Notes: a model not told the origin generated them from the letters alone. Shown: positions 7,885 to 15,700, counted from the stretch's first letter. The stretch: DNA of 20,860 bases from Bacteroidaceae bacterium (GCA_017557475.1 JAFYYO010000428.1:1-20860); one strand, 5' to 3'. A program made the numbers and translations.

Positions 7885-8700
7885 ATGCAGCCGATTGGTG
7901 TTTTCGACTCGGGCTATGGTGGTCTGACGATATTGCGGCAGATACGTTCGCTGATGCCGCAGTACGACTACTTGTATCTTGGCGACAATGCTCGTGCGCC
8001 TTATGGCGAGCGTTCGTTCGAGGTGGTCTATGAGTTTACCCGTCAGGCTGTGCGTTATCTTTTCCGTCAGGGCTGCCCGTTGGTCATCTTGGCTTGCAAC
8101 ACGGCTTCTGCGAAGGCTTTGCGGACGATTCAGCAGGTTGACCTTCCGAGACTTGACCCCGAGCGCCGAGTGCTTGGCGTGATACGTCCGACGGTGGAGG
8201 TCGTGGGCAGTCTGTCGAAGTCTCGCCACGTGGGCGTTATGGCTACGCTTGGCACGATTCGGAGCGGCACTTACGAACTCGAGATTGAGAAGTTCCATCC
8301 CGACATTCAGGTGACGGGCGAGGCTTGTCCGATGTGGGTGCCGCTTGTGGAGTGTGGCGAGTACGGGAGCGATGGAGCGGACTATTTCGTCCGTGAGCGC
8401 ATCGAGCATCTGCTGAGTCGCGACCCGCTGATTGACGCGGTGATTCTTGGCTGCACGCACTATCCGCTGTTGTTGGAGAAGATTCGGAAGTATATGCCTG
8501 CGGGTGTCCACGTCATCGAGCAGGGCGGCTATGTGAGCGAGAGCCTGAGGGACTATCTTGGCCGACACAGGGAGATGGACAATCGTCTGTCGAGAGGTGG
8601 CTCGGTTCGCCTGCTGACCACCGAAAGGGCTGAGCAGTTCCGCGAGAAGGCTGCCGTCTTTATGGGCGAGGAACTCGCAGCGGAACGGGTGCAGTTGTAG
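7885..8700 (+). CDS. murI: Glutamate racemase
   Basis: Cytosolic enzyme converting L-glutamate to the D-glutamate used in the second residue of the peptidoglycan stem peptide. 271 residues, normal for the family. The N-terminal GVFDSGYGGLT block is present, and both catalytic cysteines sit in intact motifs: Cys71 in ACNTAS and Cys190 in GCTHYP. ATLGTIRSGTYE is also characteristic. The ATG is 10 bases after the third skp-like gene. The position downstream of the bam/skp cluster is, as I recall it, common in Bacteroidales. No promoter is seen just upstream. The 3' spacer contains repeated GACAACAGAC words and a small hairpin (8730-8746) that could weaken read-through but lacks a T-run. Confidence 0.96.
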   Translation: MQPIGVFDSGYGGLTILRQIRSLMPQYDYLYLGDNARAPYGERSFEVVYEFTRQAVRYLFRQGCPLVILACNTASAKALRTIQQVDLPRLDPERRVLGVIRPTVEVVGSLSKSRHVGVMATLGTIRSGTYELEIEKFHPDIQVTGEACPMWVPLVECGEYGSDGADYFVRERIEHLLSRDPLIDAVILGCTHYPLLLEKIRKYMPAGVHVIEQGGYVSESLRDYLGRHREMDNRLSRGGSVRLLTTERAEQFREKAAVFMGEELAAERVQL

Positions 8701-8796
8701 AAGACGACAGACTATAGACAACAGACCTCCGCGCATAAAAAGCGCGACTTAGTGTTAAAACATCTAAGAACGGACAACGGACTAAAGACAACAGAT
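8701..8796. repeat. Simple-sequence spacer built from GACAACAGAC-type words
   Basis: The 96 bases between murI and the glycosyltransferase are mostly near-copies of a short word: GACGACAGAC, TAGACAACAGAC, CGGACAACGGAC and AAGACAACAG. A hairpin with stems CGCGC and GCGCG and a 7-base loop lies at 8730-8746. Related words occur at 6690-6711, in the end of skp copy 3 (7830-7887), and in reverse orientation at 10049-10086. No TAnnTTTG box is present, so the glycosyltransferase probably shares the upstream promoter. Confidence 0.6.
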
Positions 8797-9537
8797 ATGA
8801 AAAGCGACAGCGTTGTTATCATTCCGACCTATAACGAGCGGGAGAACATCGAGGCTATCATACGTGCCGTCGTATCACTCGAGAAGCCTTTCGACGTGCT
8901 TGTCGTCGACGATGGCAGTCCCGATGGTACAGCCGACATCGTGAAGCATCTGATGAAGGACGAGTTTGCAGAGCGTGTTTATCTTGTAGAGCGCTCGGGT
9001 AAACTTGGGCTCGGCACAGCTTACATCTGCGGCTTCAAGTGGGCACTCGGACACGGCTACGACTATGTCATCGAGATGGATGCCGACTTCAGCCATTCGC
9101 CTGCTGACCTGCCTCGACTCTATGCTGCTTGCCACGACGAGGGCTACGATGTCTCCGTCGGCAGTCGCTACATCACGGGCGTCAACGTCGTGAATTGGCC
9201 GATGGGCAGAGTGCTGATGTCGTACGGAGCGTCGGCTTACGTCCGCACGGTGCTTGGCATCAAACTGCGCGACACGACGGCAGGGTTCGTCTGTTGGACC
9301 CGCCGAGTGTTGGAGACCATCCGTCTCGACGAAGTGCGGTTCAAGGGCTATGCCTTCCAAATCGAGATGAAGTACACGGCGTTGCGTCTCGGCTCCAAGA
9401 TAAAGGAAGTGTCGGTCGTGTTTGTGAACCGCGAACTCGGGACGAGCAAGATGTCAGGCGGCATCTTCTCAGAAGCCCTCTTCGGCGTCCTGAAACTCAG
9501 ATTCACCAAGTTCAGACCACGAATGTTTTATAGTTAG
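8797..9537 (+). CDS. Polyprenol-phosphate mannose synthase-like GT2 glycosyltransferase
   Basis: Predicted 246-residue cytosolic or membrane-associated GT-A enzyme of the DPM1 type, which moves a sugar (mannose in characterised members) from a nucleotide sugar onto a polyprenyl phosphate. PTYNERENI is at residues 10-18 and VVDDGSPDGT at 36-45. The metal-binding DAD is at 95-97, in EMDADFSHSP. RDTTAGFVCW and a region around FKGYAFQIEM follow, as in DPM1. No C-terminal membrane helices are present, so this is the short form. The frame is open to a TTG at 8752, but the ATG at 8797 directly precedes the first beta strand. Donor sugar and acceptor cannot be read from sequence. The neighbourhood (uppS, murI) fits envelope glycan or glycoprotein synthesis. 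Confidence 0.88.
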   Translation: MKSDSVVIIPTYNERENIEAIIRAVVSLEKPFDVLVVDDGSPDGTADIVKHLMKDEFAERVYLVERSGKLGLGTAYICGFKWALGHGYDYVIEMDADFSHSPADLPRLYAACHDEGYDVSVGSRYITGVNVVNWPMGRVLMSYGASAYVRTVLGIKLRDTTAGFVCWTRRVLETIRLDEVRFKGYAFQIEMKYTALRLGSKIKEVSVVFVNRELGTSKMSGGIFSEALFGVLKLRFTKFRPRMFYS

Positions 9538-9630
9538 AGGAGGTCTGTGTTTTTTTAGGCTCGCCTATATATAAATATACGTTAGGCCTGAAAAGTACTT
9601 ATATTTGTAAAGTTTTTTTTCATTCCCCCG
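9538..9630. other. AT-rich spacer with one unattached promoter-like box
   Basis: After the glycosyltransferase stop there is a T-run preceding AGGC-TC-GCCT (a short hairpin) and an AT-rich stretch. TATATTTG at 9600-9607 fits the -7 consensus, but I see no convincing -33 element and no reading frame immediately downstream. Any transcript starting there would run into the foldback element at 9631-9939. Confidence 0.35.
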
Positions 9631-9939
9631 AAGTTACGGTTACGTAACTTTTTTGGTAACTTCCTTCCTCGAGGAGGGTGAAGGGTTAAGGAGTTTGAGG
9701 AGTTAAGGAGTATAAGAAGAATGCTTCTTACATCTAACTCCCAAGCACTTACATCTTATATCTTATATATTATATATTAGTATTATATTATAAATTATAC
9801 TTATTATATATTATACTTATTACTTATTTTATATATTACTTATTACTTCTTCCATCATACTTCATACATCATACTTCTTCCCTCTTACATCTTACATCTC
9901 CCCCCCTTGGTTACTAAAAAGGTTACGTAACCGTAACTT
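9631..9939. repeat. 309-bp foldback (long inverted-repeat) element
   Basis: Arms at 9631-9660 and 9910-9939 are inverted copies matching at 28 of 30 positions. Each contains the perfect 10-bp palindrome GTTACGTAAC (9639-9648 and 9922-9931). The interior is asymmetric: purine-rich on the left (about 9671-9722), strongly AT-rich in the middle, pyrimidine-rich on the right (about 9845-9907), so the halves are partly complementary. A small perfect hairpin TAAGAAG-AATG-CTTCTTA lies at 9713-9730. No coding capacity and no obvious target-site duplication are seen. It resembles a MITE or foldback element in shape, but a mobile origin is not shown. Confidence 0.7.
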
Positions 9940-9986
9940 TGTCCTTCAGGCTTCGACTCCCTAATCCAAAATAAAATGAAAGATAG

Positions 9987-10017
9987 TTTCATTTTTCCTT
10001 TTTTTTTCGTACCTTTG
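9987..10017 (+). promoter_or_regulatory. Promoter of the DUF1573 gene
   Basis: TACCTTTG at 10010-10017 matches TAnnTTTG, and TTTC at 9987-9990, 19 bases upstream, is a near-match to the -33 TTTG element. Transcription would begin near 10023-10025, only a few bases before the ATG at 10027 and about 12 bases before the ATG at 10036. The leader is therefore very short. Confidence 0.65.
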
Positions 10018-10035
10018 CACTTGGAAATGAAAACT

Positions 10036-11112
10036 ATGAGATATCGATTATTGTCTGTTGTCTGTGGTCTGTTGTCTGTGGTCACAGCATTTGCACAGCC
10101 ACGATTCGTACCCGACTCGGACATCAACAAGGTGGGAGAAGTGGAGTTCCAAAAGCCACGACAGTTCAGCATCGGCTTCACCAACAAAGGCTCGGAACCC
10201 TTGCTCATCAAGGAAGTGAAGACATCGTGCGGCTGTCTCGACGTCGCTTACCCCAAGACACCCATTGCAGCAGGCTCAAGAGGCGAAATAGCAGTCACCT
10301 TCGACGCCAAACTCTTGGGCACCTTCTACAAGGAGTTGGAAGTGCTCAGCAACGCATCAGACAAGCCCGCCTACGTCGCCATACAAGGCACCGTAGTGAC
10401 CGAAGTGAAGGACTACAGCGCTGAGTTCCCTTTCGACCTCGGCAACGTGCGGCTCGAGACGAACGCCATCGAGTTCGAAGACGTCAACAAAGGCGACCAT
10501 CCTACTGCCCAACTGCGTGTCCTGAATGCCGACCGAACAGCCTTCCGACCCGAACTGATGCACTTGCCGCCATACCTCTCGGCTGAATATCTGCCCGAAG
10601 ACATCCCCGCAGGCAAGGCAGGAACCATACGGCTCACACTCGACAGCGAGAAACTAAACGGGCTCGGACTCAACCAAACAAGCATCTACCTCTCTCGCTA
10701 CATGGGCGACAAGATAGGCGAAACGAACGAAATACTCGTCTCGGCCATCCTCCTGCCAAGTTTCTCGGATATGACCGACGAAGCCCTTGCTCGGGCACCT
10801 GAACTCGCTATCAGCGAATCAAGCATCGACATGGGCGCATTCAACGGCAAGAAAGCCCTGACGCGAACCATCCTGCTGACCAACACAGGACAGAGCGACC
10901 TGCACATCCACGCCGTGCAAGTCTTCAACAAAGCCATCAGCGTCAGCATCGACAACCGAACCATCAAGCCCAACAAGACCTCGAAACTCAAGATAACTGT
11001 CAGCGCGAACTACCTCAACAAAAGCAAAGGGCGAATGCGCGTGCTGCTCATAACCGACGCTCCGAAACAGGCGAAACAGTACATCAATGTTGGATTAGAG
11101 ATTAGGGATTAG
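10036..11112 (+). CDS. DUF1573-domain exported protein
   Basis: Predicted 358-residue secreted or periplasmic protein. Residues 1-18 form a signal peptide with core LLSVVCGLLSVV, ending TAFAQ. A DUF1573 immunoglobulin-like domain follows (roughly 30-110) with its hallmark pattern FTNKGSEPLLIKEVKTSCGC, then GSRGEIAVTFDAK. A second, similar domain is at the C-terminus (TILLTNTGQSDLHIHAVQV, then KTSKLKITVSANYL). Function is unknown; such domains resemble ASH/MSP-like binding modules. An in-frame ATG at 10027 would add MKT, but the leader would be only about 3 bases, so 10036 is preferred. Oddity: the signal-peptide core is encoded by a TTGTCTGTTG/TCTGTGGTCTG simple repeat, and the last residues LEIRD are encoded by an ATTAGAGATTAGGG repeat. 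Confidence 0.85.
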   Translation: MRYRLLSVVCGLLSVVTAFAQPRFVPDSDINKVGEVEFQKPRQFSIGFTNKGSEPLLIKEVKTSCGCLDVAYPKTPIAAGSRGEIAVTFDAKLLGTFYKELEVLSNASDKPAYVAIQGTVVTEVKDYSAEFPFDLGNVRLETNAIEFEDVNKGDHPTAQLRVLNADRTAFRPELMHLPPYLSAEYLPEDIPAGKAGTIRLTLDSEKLNGLGLNQTSIYLSRYMGDKIGETNEILVSAILLPSFSDMTDEALARAPELAISESSIDMGAFNGKKALTRTILLTNTGQSDLHIHAVQVFNKAISVSIDNRTIKPNKTSKLKITVSANYLNKSKGRMRVLLITDAPKQAKQYINVGLEIRD

Positions 11113-11171
11113 AGATTAGAGGCAACTCTTATCTTTTATCTCTTAACTATTATCTTTTATCTCTTAACTAT
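11095..11171. repeat. ATTAGAGATT words and a perfect 21-bp tandem duplication
   Basis: From 11095 the words GATTAGAG, ATTAGGG and ATTAGAG repeat through the end of the DUF1573 gene into the spacer. They are followed by two identical 21-base copies (11130-11150 and 11151-11171) of a TATCTTTTATCTCTTAAC-type sequence. Similar words occur at 2721-2738 and 18628-18700. No TAnnTTTG promoter box is present before meaB, so the two genes may share a message. Confidence 0.65.
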
Positions 11172-11180
11172 TAACTCCAA

Positions 11181-12278
11181 ATGCTCCATCCTGAGAACAA
11201 TCCCGAATATGCAGGCTTGACTGTGAACAGCGGCGTAGGCCCCGTCTCGATAGTCAATCCTCATCTCAACCGCAATCGTTTTGCGCGTCGCCGCCTAACT
11301 GCGAATGACTATGTGGAAGGCATCATCAAGGGCGACATCACGATACTCGGACAAGCCGTCACACTCGTCGAAAGCACCATTCCCGAGCATCAGACCATCG
11401 CTCAGGAAGTCATCGAGAAGTGTCTGCCTTACTCGGGCAAAAGCGTCCGCATCGGCATCTCAGGTGTTCCCGGTGCGGGGAAGTCAACGAGCATCGACGA
11501 GTTCGGCATACACGTCCTGAAGGAACACGGCGGTCGTCTTGCAGTCCTCGCCATCGACCCGAGCAGTGAACGCACGAAAGGTAGCATACTTGGCGACAAG
11601 ACACGAATGGAGAAACTTGCCGTACACCCCGACTCCTTCATCCGTCCGAGCCCGTCGGCAGGCAGTTTGGGAGGCGTCGCACGTAAGACTCGCGAGACCA
11701 TCATCCTCTGTGAGGCAGCAGGCTTCGACAAGATATTCGTCGAGACAGTCGGCGTAGGTCAGTCGGAAACGGCTTGCCACTCGATGGTCGACTTCTTCCT
11801 GCTCATCCAACTTGCAGGCACAGGCGACGAACTGCAGGGCATCAAACGCGGCATTATGGAGATGGCCGACGGCATCATCATCAACAAATGCGACGGCAAC
11901 AACGTGGACAAGTGCCAACTCGCAGCCACACACTTCCGCAACGCACTGCAACTCTTCCCCCTGCCCGAAAGCGGTTGGGCACCACAAGTGCTCACCTATA
12001 GCGGCTTCTACGGCTACGGAATCAAGGAAGTTTGGGATATGGTCTACAGTTATCTCGACTTCGTCAGGAAGAGCGGCTACTTCGAATATCGCCGAGCCGA
12101 ACAGGCTAAGTATTGGATGTACGAGAGTATCAACGAGCAACTGATGGGGAACTTCTATCACAACCCCACCATCTCGGATATGCTTCAGGCTGCCGAACAA
12201 GGCGTGCTTCGAGGCGAACGGACGTCATTCGTCGCTGCCAAGCAACTGCTCGACTCTTACTTTGCACTCCTCCATTAG
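11181..12278 (+). CDS. meaB: MeaB, GTPase chaperone of methylmalonyl-CoA mutase
   Basis: Cytosolic G3E-family GTPase that protects adenosylcobalamin-dependent methylmalonyl-CoA mutase and supports loading of its cofactor. The mutase step belongs to the succinate-propionate pathway common in Bacteroidales. 365 residues, slightly longer than typical (about 330) because of an N-terminal extension before the helical cap. Walker A GVPGAGKS is at 95-102, the metal/switch segment VETVGVGQSE at 187-196 and the base-recognition motif NKCD at 235-238. The C-terminal dimerisation arm is present. The mutase genes are not in this window. The last 54 bases overlap the end of ispH on the opposite strand, leaving no room for a terminator between them. 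Confidence 0.93.
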   Translation: MLHPENNPEYAGLTVNSGVGPVSIVNPHLNRNRFARRRLTANDYVEGIIKGDITILGQAVTLVESTIPEHQTIAQEVIEKCLPYSGKSVRIGISGVPGAGKSTSIDEFGIHVLKEHGGRLAVLAIDPSSERTKGSILGDKTRMEKLAVHPDSFIRPSPSAGSLGGVARKTRETIILCEAAGFDKIFVETVGVGQSETACHSMVDFFLLIQLAGTGDELQGIKRGIMEMADGIIINKCDGNNVDKCQLAATHFRNALQLFPLPESGWAPQVLTYSGFYGYGIKEVWDMVYSYLDFVRKSGYFEYRRAEQAKYWMYESINEQLMGNFYHNPTISDMLQAAEQGVLRGERTSFVAAKQLLDSYFALLH

Positions 12279-13097
12279 CCACTTCGGCGTAGAGGTAGCG
12301 CCACAAATGCCAATCGACTCACAGCCCTGCAGCCAACGGACGTCTATCTCGTCGGCAGTATCAATCATATAGGAACGCGCATTTGCCTTCCTGCACTCGT
12401 TGAAAAGCGCTCTGCCATTACTGCTCTTCTTGCCGCAGACAAAGAGCACTGCATCGTGCTTGAGGGCAAAACTGCGGATGTTAGGCATACGGTTAGCCAC
12501 CTGACGGCAAATCGTGTCGTAGTACGTGAAAGTGGCTTCAGGACTGATGTGCTGCTGAACATACTCCACTATCTTTCGGAACTCGTCAAGCGGCATCGTC
12601 GTCTGCGAATAGAGGCAAATGTCGCGACTGAAGTCGAGTTTCTTCACCTCCTCGGCCGACTCGATGATGATGGCAGTATTCTCCGTCTGACCCACCAAAC
12701 CAATCACCTCAGCGTGCCCGTTCTTGCCGAAGATGACAATCTGCCTGTTTTGTGAATTAGGCGTGTTATGATCGCGTTTTATGCGTTCCTGAAGGTGCAA
12801 CACGACGTGGCACGTAGCATCGATAAGATTGATGTTCTGCTCCCGAGCCAAAGCATAAGTGGAAGGCGGTTCGCCGTGAGCCCGCAACAAGACCTTCGCA
12901 TCGTGAATGTCACGCATCTGCTCGTGATTGATAGTCACCAAACCCAACTGCTGCAGACGGTCGCACTCCTTGCCGTTGTGCACAATATCGCCAAGACAAT
13001 AGAGCCGTTCCTCCTTGGCAAGTTCCTCCTCCGCCTTGCCGATGGCACGCGTCACACCAAAGCAGAAACCCGAACCTTGGTCGATTTCAATCGTCAT
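12225..13097 (-). CDS. ispH: 4-hydroxy-3-methylbut-2-enyl diphosphate reductase
   Basis: Iron-sulfur enzyme of the last step of the MEP pathway, producing IPP and DMAPP for all isoprenoids, including the substrates of UppS and the polyprenyl synthetase encoded nearby. 290 residues from the ATG at 13097. The three cluster-binding cysteines are Cys12 (SGFCFGV), Cys97 (DATCHVV) and Cys198 (YDTICRQ). Substrate-site residues also align: His41, His75 (RAHGEP), His129 and Glu131 (GHAEV), SQTT and the SSN of KKSSNGRAL. The frame stays open upstream to 13133, but the start at 13097 overlaps the cmk stop by 4 bases (ATGA), indicating translational coupling. It runs tail to tail into meaB. Confidence 0.95.
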   Translation of the reverse strand: MTIEIDQGSGFCFGVTRAIGKAEEELAKEERLYCLGDIVHNGKECDRLQQLGLVTINHEQMRDIHDAKVLLRAHGEPPSTYALAREQNINLIDATCHVVLHLQERIKRDHNTPNSQNRQIVIFGKNGHAEVIGLVGQTENTAIIIESAEEVKKLDFSRDICLYSQTTMPLDEFRKIVEYVQQHISPEATFTYYDTICRQVANRMPNIRSFALKHDAVLFVCGKKSSNGRALFNECRKANARSYMIDTADEIDVRWLQGCESIGICGATSTPKWLMEECKVRVEQLLGSDE

Positions 13098-13783
13098 TCG
13101 GCAGCCACCCTGTAATACTGTTCCAACAGCCAAGCCTTCTGCTCGGGAATCGTCATATTGCTGTTGTCCAACACAATAGCATCCTCAGCCTGACGAAGCG
13201 GACTGATTTCACTGGTAGAATCGATGCGGTCGCGCTCAATCACATTCTCCCGAATCTCCTCGAAAGAACAATCCTCACCCTTCGCCTTCAGTTCGTCGTA
13301 ACGACGCTGAGCACGCACATCCACACTTGCCGTCACAAACACCTTCAGTTCAGCATCAGGAAAGACCACAGTGCCGATGTCCCTGCCGTCCATAATCACA
13401 CCCTTAGCCTCGCCCATCAAGCGCTGCAAGTCCACCATCGCCTCGCGAACAAAACCAAGCGTAGCAATCGGACTGACGTACTTCGAGACCTCCATCGTGC
13501 GGATGTCACGCTCCACACAAACGCCGTTCAGATAGGTGTCGGGACGCCCCGTCTCCTCGTTCAGTTGGAACGTAATCATAATGTCCGACATACACTCGCG
13601 AAGCGCGTCCTCGTCAATGCCCGCCTCCGAAATCAAACCGTTCTGCAGAGCATAAAGCGTCACCGCACGATACATCGCACCCGTGTCAATGTAGATGTAG
13701 CCAATCTCCTTGGCAAGGTCCTTCGCCATCGTGCTCTTGCCACACGACGAATGACCGTCAATTGCTATTGTAATCAGTTTCAT
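13094..13783 (-). CDS. cmk: Cytidylate kinase
   Basis: Phosphorylates CMP and dCMP to the diphosphates with ATP, recycling nucleotides and supplying CTP for lipid synthesis. 229 residues, normal for the long bacterial form. The P-loop is GHSSCGKST (10-18), [10 protein letters not shown] follows, and [14 protein letters not shown] is the conserved nucleotide-monophosphate-binding region. The lid carries the Arg-rich [15 protein letters not shown] and [14 protein letters not shown]. It overlaps porQ upstream by 4 bases (13780-13783) and ispH downstream by 4 bases, so all three are probably read from one message with coupled translation. I recall porQ-cmk-ispH as a conserved order also seen in P. 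gingivalis. Confidence 0.96.
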   Translation of the reverse strand: MKLITIAIDGHSSCGKSTMAKDLAKEIGYIYIDTGAMYRAVTLYALQNGLISEAGIDEDALRECMSDIMITFQLNEETGRPDTYLNGVCVERDIRTMEVSKYVSPIATLGFVREAMVDLQRLMGEAKGVIMDGRDIGTVVFPDAELKVFVTASVDVRAQRRYDELKAKGEDCSFEEIRENVIERDRIDSTSEISPLRQAEDAIVLDNSNMTIPEQKAWLLEQYYRVAAE

Positions 13784-14784
13784 TTTGCCTCTTTTTGAAA
13801 GTTATAAGCAAGGGTAAAAGCAAGCGTCGGAGCACTGACATGGTACTTGGCATAAGCAAGAGCGAACTTGAACTTCTTCAGATTGATGCCGCCACCGAAG
13901 GAAAGACCCGCAGCATGCGAAGAACCCGCAGCATTCATCTCGTAAGCACGGCGGAAATTGTAGCCCATACCAATGTAAATCTTGCTGTTCACAAGCCACT
14001 CCGCACCGAGCACAAAGTGGTTGATGAAGATACTGCCGCTCTTCAGTTTCTCGCCCGTCGTAAAGTAATCGTCCCTCGTCCACCGCGTCATATCCACCAT
14101 CGTCACAGATATCCGAATCGGCGCGTGACCAAGCGACTTCGTAAAGCCCATCTCAAGGTCGGCAGGCAAACGGTCGTGCTGATTACCGAAACTCTTCACC
14201 TGACCGCCAAGATTGCGCGCTGCAACAGAGAAAGAAAAGTCCGTCTCCTCGTTATAATAGTTCAGCCCCAAGTCGGCAGCCAACGCAGCAGAAGAATAAG
14301 CACCATAGTGCGAATAGATGAACTTGGCAGAAACACCGCCTGCCCACCGCTCGCTCAACAAATGGCTGTACTGACCCGCAATGCAAAGGTCAAGAGGTCT
14401 GAACTCGCCAACCTCCTCGCCCGTAAGCAAAGTCTCCTTCGTAGAACCATACCCCACGAACTGCGCATTCACACCCCAATTCCCACGAGCGCCAATCTGC
14501 TGCGAATAAGCCGCCGCACCCGTATTACAGCCCTGCATATAAGTCATAAAGGAAAACCCTACAGTCTTATCACTAACACACGTCAGCAAAGCAGGATTCT
14601 GTATGGCAAGCGAGATGTCATCCTCCGTCAGAGAAATGTTCTTGCCGCCAAGAGCCGTAGAATGTGCCGAAACAGGCAAGTTCAGGAAATTGAACACACT
14701 GCCGCTCTCCTGCGCCGCCATACGGAACGACGAGCAAGGAGCAAAGAGCAAAAACAGGAGAGAGAAACGCAGTATCTTAGTCAT
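13780..14784 (-). CDS. porQ: PorQ, type IX secretion system outer-membrane protein
   Basis: Predicted 334-residue outer-membrane beta-barrel of the FadL/PorV-like group with a signal peptide ending near RMAAQ. After it, the segment [21 protein letters not shown] with [19 protein letters not shown] is characteristic of PorQ/PorP/PorV proteins, followed by alternating aromatic strands to a C-terminal AFTLAYNF. In the type IX system, PorQ works with the C-terminal signal peptidase PorU and PorZ in attaching cargo to the cell surface. An in-frame ATG at 14793 would add three residues but leaves almost no leader behind the -7 box. The order porQ-cmk-ispH supports the identification. It is divergent from tonB. 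Confidence 0.88.
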   Translation of the reverse strand: MTKILRFSLLFLLFAPCSSFRMAAQESGSVFNFLNLPVSAHSTALGGKNISLTEDDISLAIQNPALLTCVSDKTVGFSFMTYMQGCNTGAAAYSQQIGARGNWGVNAQFVGYGSTKETLLTGEEVGEFRPLDLCIAGQYSHLLSERWAGGVSAKFIYSHYGAYSSAALAADLGLNYYNEETDFSFSVAARNLGGQVKSFGNQHDRLPADLEMGFTKSLGHAPIRISVTMVDMTRWTRDDYFTTGEKLKSGSIFINHFVLGAEWLVNSKIYIGMGYNFRRAYEMNAAGSSHAAGLSFGGGINLKKFKFALAYAKYHVSAPTLAFTLAYNFQKEAK

Positions 14785-14803
14785 TATCTTCATAAATCGA
14801 CTC

Positions 14804-14811
14804 CAAAGGTA
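14804..14811 (-). promoter_or_regulatory. -7 box upstream of porQ-cmk-ispH
   Basis: CAAAGGTA on the plus strand is TACCTTTG on the minus strand, matching TAnnTTTG. It lies 10 bases before the ATG at 14793 and 19 before the one at 14784. No good -33 element is seen at the usual distance (the nearest TTG is 13 bases away), so strength is uncertain. Confidence 0.5.
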
Positions 14812-14906
14812 AGGCTTTTTCTATCAATAACGGACATCATAGGCACAAAATTACTTAAAAAAGGAAAAAAATCTTCTTTCGTGCACGCAGAATAAAAAAA
14901 ATGATG

Positions 14907-14914
14907 TAAATTTG
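14907..14914 (+). promoter_or_regulatory. -7 box upstream of tonB
   Basis: TAAATTTG matches TAnnTTTG, 46 bases before the tonB ATG, giving a leader of about 40 bases. No TTG is found at the canonical spacing; GTG at 14881-14883 is the closest candidate. The region between this box and the porQ box is A-rich. Confidence 0.5.
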
Positions 14915-14960
14915 TGGCACAGATAATGTCATTTGGCAATAATAAACACAAAATACAACA

Positions 14961-15677
14961 ATGGAAGCTAACAAAACAGTAAACGAAGAGCTGAGGAGTC
15001 AGAAATCGACCAATATGCTGATTGGCTATGTTCTTGCACTCGCTGCCATGTTCGTTGCCTTCGAGTACACCCAACGCGAAGTAAAGGTAGTCGAAGAAGA
15101 CAAGATTTATGATTACAGAATGGAAGAGGACATGATTCCCATCACACAACAACAGGAAATGATTGCTCCTCCTCCTGCAGCAGCTCCCACAGTAATGGAA
15201 TTCATCAACGAGGTTGAGGACGACACCGAACTTCCCGAAGAAGAAGTGGAGACCACCGAGGAAATGAACCAAGCCATCACTGCCGTTGTGGGCACAGGTG
15301 CTCCAAGCGCTGCCGTCGTAACAGGTCCCGTTGGTCCCGTAGTTGAAGCCGACGACGATGACCGTATCTACGAAATGGTAGAAGAGAATGCGCAGTTCCC
15401 CGGAGGCGACGAAGCATGCTTCAAATGGCTCAGCGAACACATCAAGTACCCAAGCATCTGTCAGGAACAAGGCGTACAAGGACGTGTCATCGTGAACTTC
15501 GTCGTCAACAAAGACGGTTCAATCGTCGATGTCAAGACCGCACGTTCTCCTGACGCAAACCTCACAAAAGAGGCAGAACGCGTCGTGAAGATGATGCCGA
15601 AGTGGAAACCCGCAAAGCAAGGAAACAAGACCGTACGTTCCCGCTTCACCCTGCCCGTTATGTTCCGTCTGAACTAA
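14961..15677 (+). CDS. tonB: TonB, energy transducer to outer-membrane receptors
   Basis: A 238-residue inner-membrane-anchored protein that carries proton-motive-force energy from ExbB/ExbD to TonB-dependent outer-membrane transporters. There is a short cytoplasmic N-terminus and one membrane helix at about 19-36 (MLIGYVLALAAMFVAF). A periplasmic linker follows, and the C-terminal TonB domain (about 150-238) starts at AQFPGGDEACFKWL and contains GVQGRVIVNFVVNKDGSI, WKPAKQGNKTVRSRF and a final PVMFRLN. The linker is mostly Glu/Asp/Val/Thr with a short Pro/Ala patch, not the Pro-Glu-Lys repeats of E. coli TonB; this is frequent in Bacteroidota. A terminator-like hairpin follows at 15701. The exbB/exbD cluster is about 2.1 kb downstream on the same strand. 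Confidence 0.93.
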   Translation: MEANKTVNEELRSQKSTNMLIGYVLALAAMFVAFEYTQREVKVVEEDKIYDYRMEEDMIPITQQQEMIAPPPAAAPTVMEFINEVEDDTELPEEEVETTEEMNQAITAVVGTGAPSAAVVTGPVGPVVEADDDDRIYEMVEENAQFPGGDEACFKWLSEHIKYPSICQEQGVQGRVIVNFVVNKDGSIVDVKTARSPDANLTKEAERVVKMMPKWKPAKQGNKTVRSRFTLPVMFRLN

Positions 15678-15700
15678 AATTGACACGACACTATATGGGG

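Noticed and set aside
7798..8736. 312-codon minus-strand open frame over murI
   Set aside because: Antisense of murI, whose catalytic cysteine motifs are intact; the His/Arg-rich product looks like a codon-bias artefact.
8730..8746. Terminator between murI and the glycosyltransferase
   Set aside because: The hairpin has only a 5-bp stem and no T-run, so it is noted as a hairpin only.
11113..11180. Cobalamin riboswitch upstream of meaB
   Set aside because: The spacer is 68 bases of simple repeats with no room or conserved B12-box-like sequence.
13795..14895. 366-codon plus-strand open frame over porQ
   Set aside because: Antisense of porQ, Arg-rich with no recognisable domain; porQ has a signal peptide, conserved motifs and conserved neighbours.
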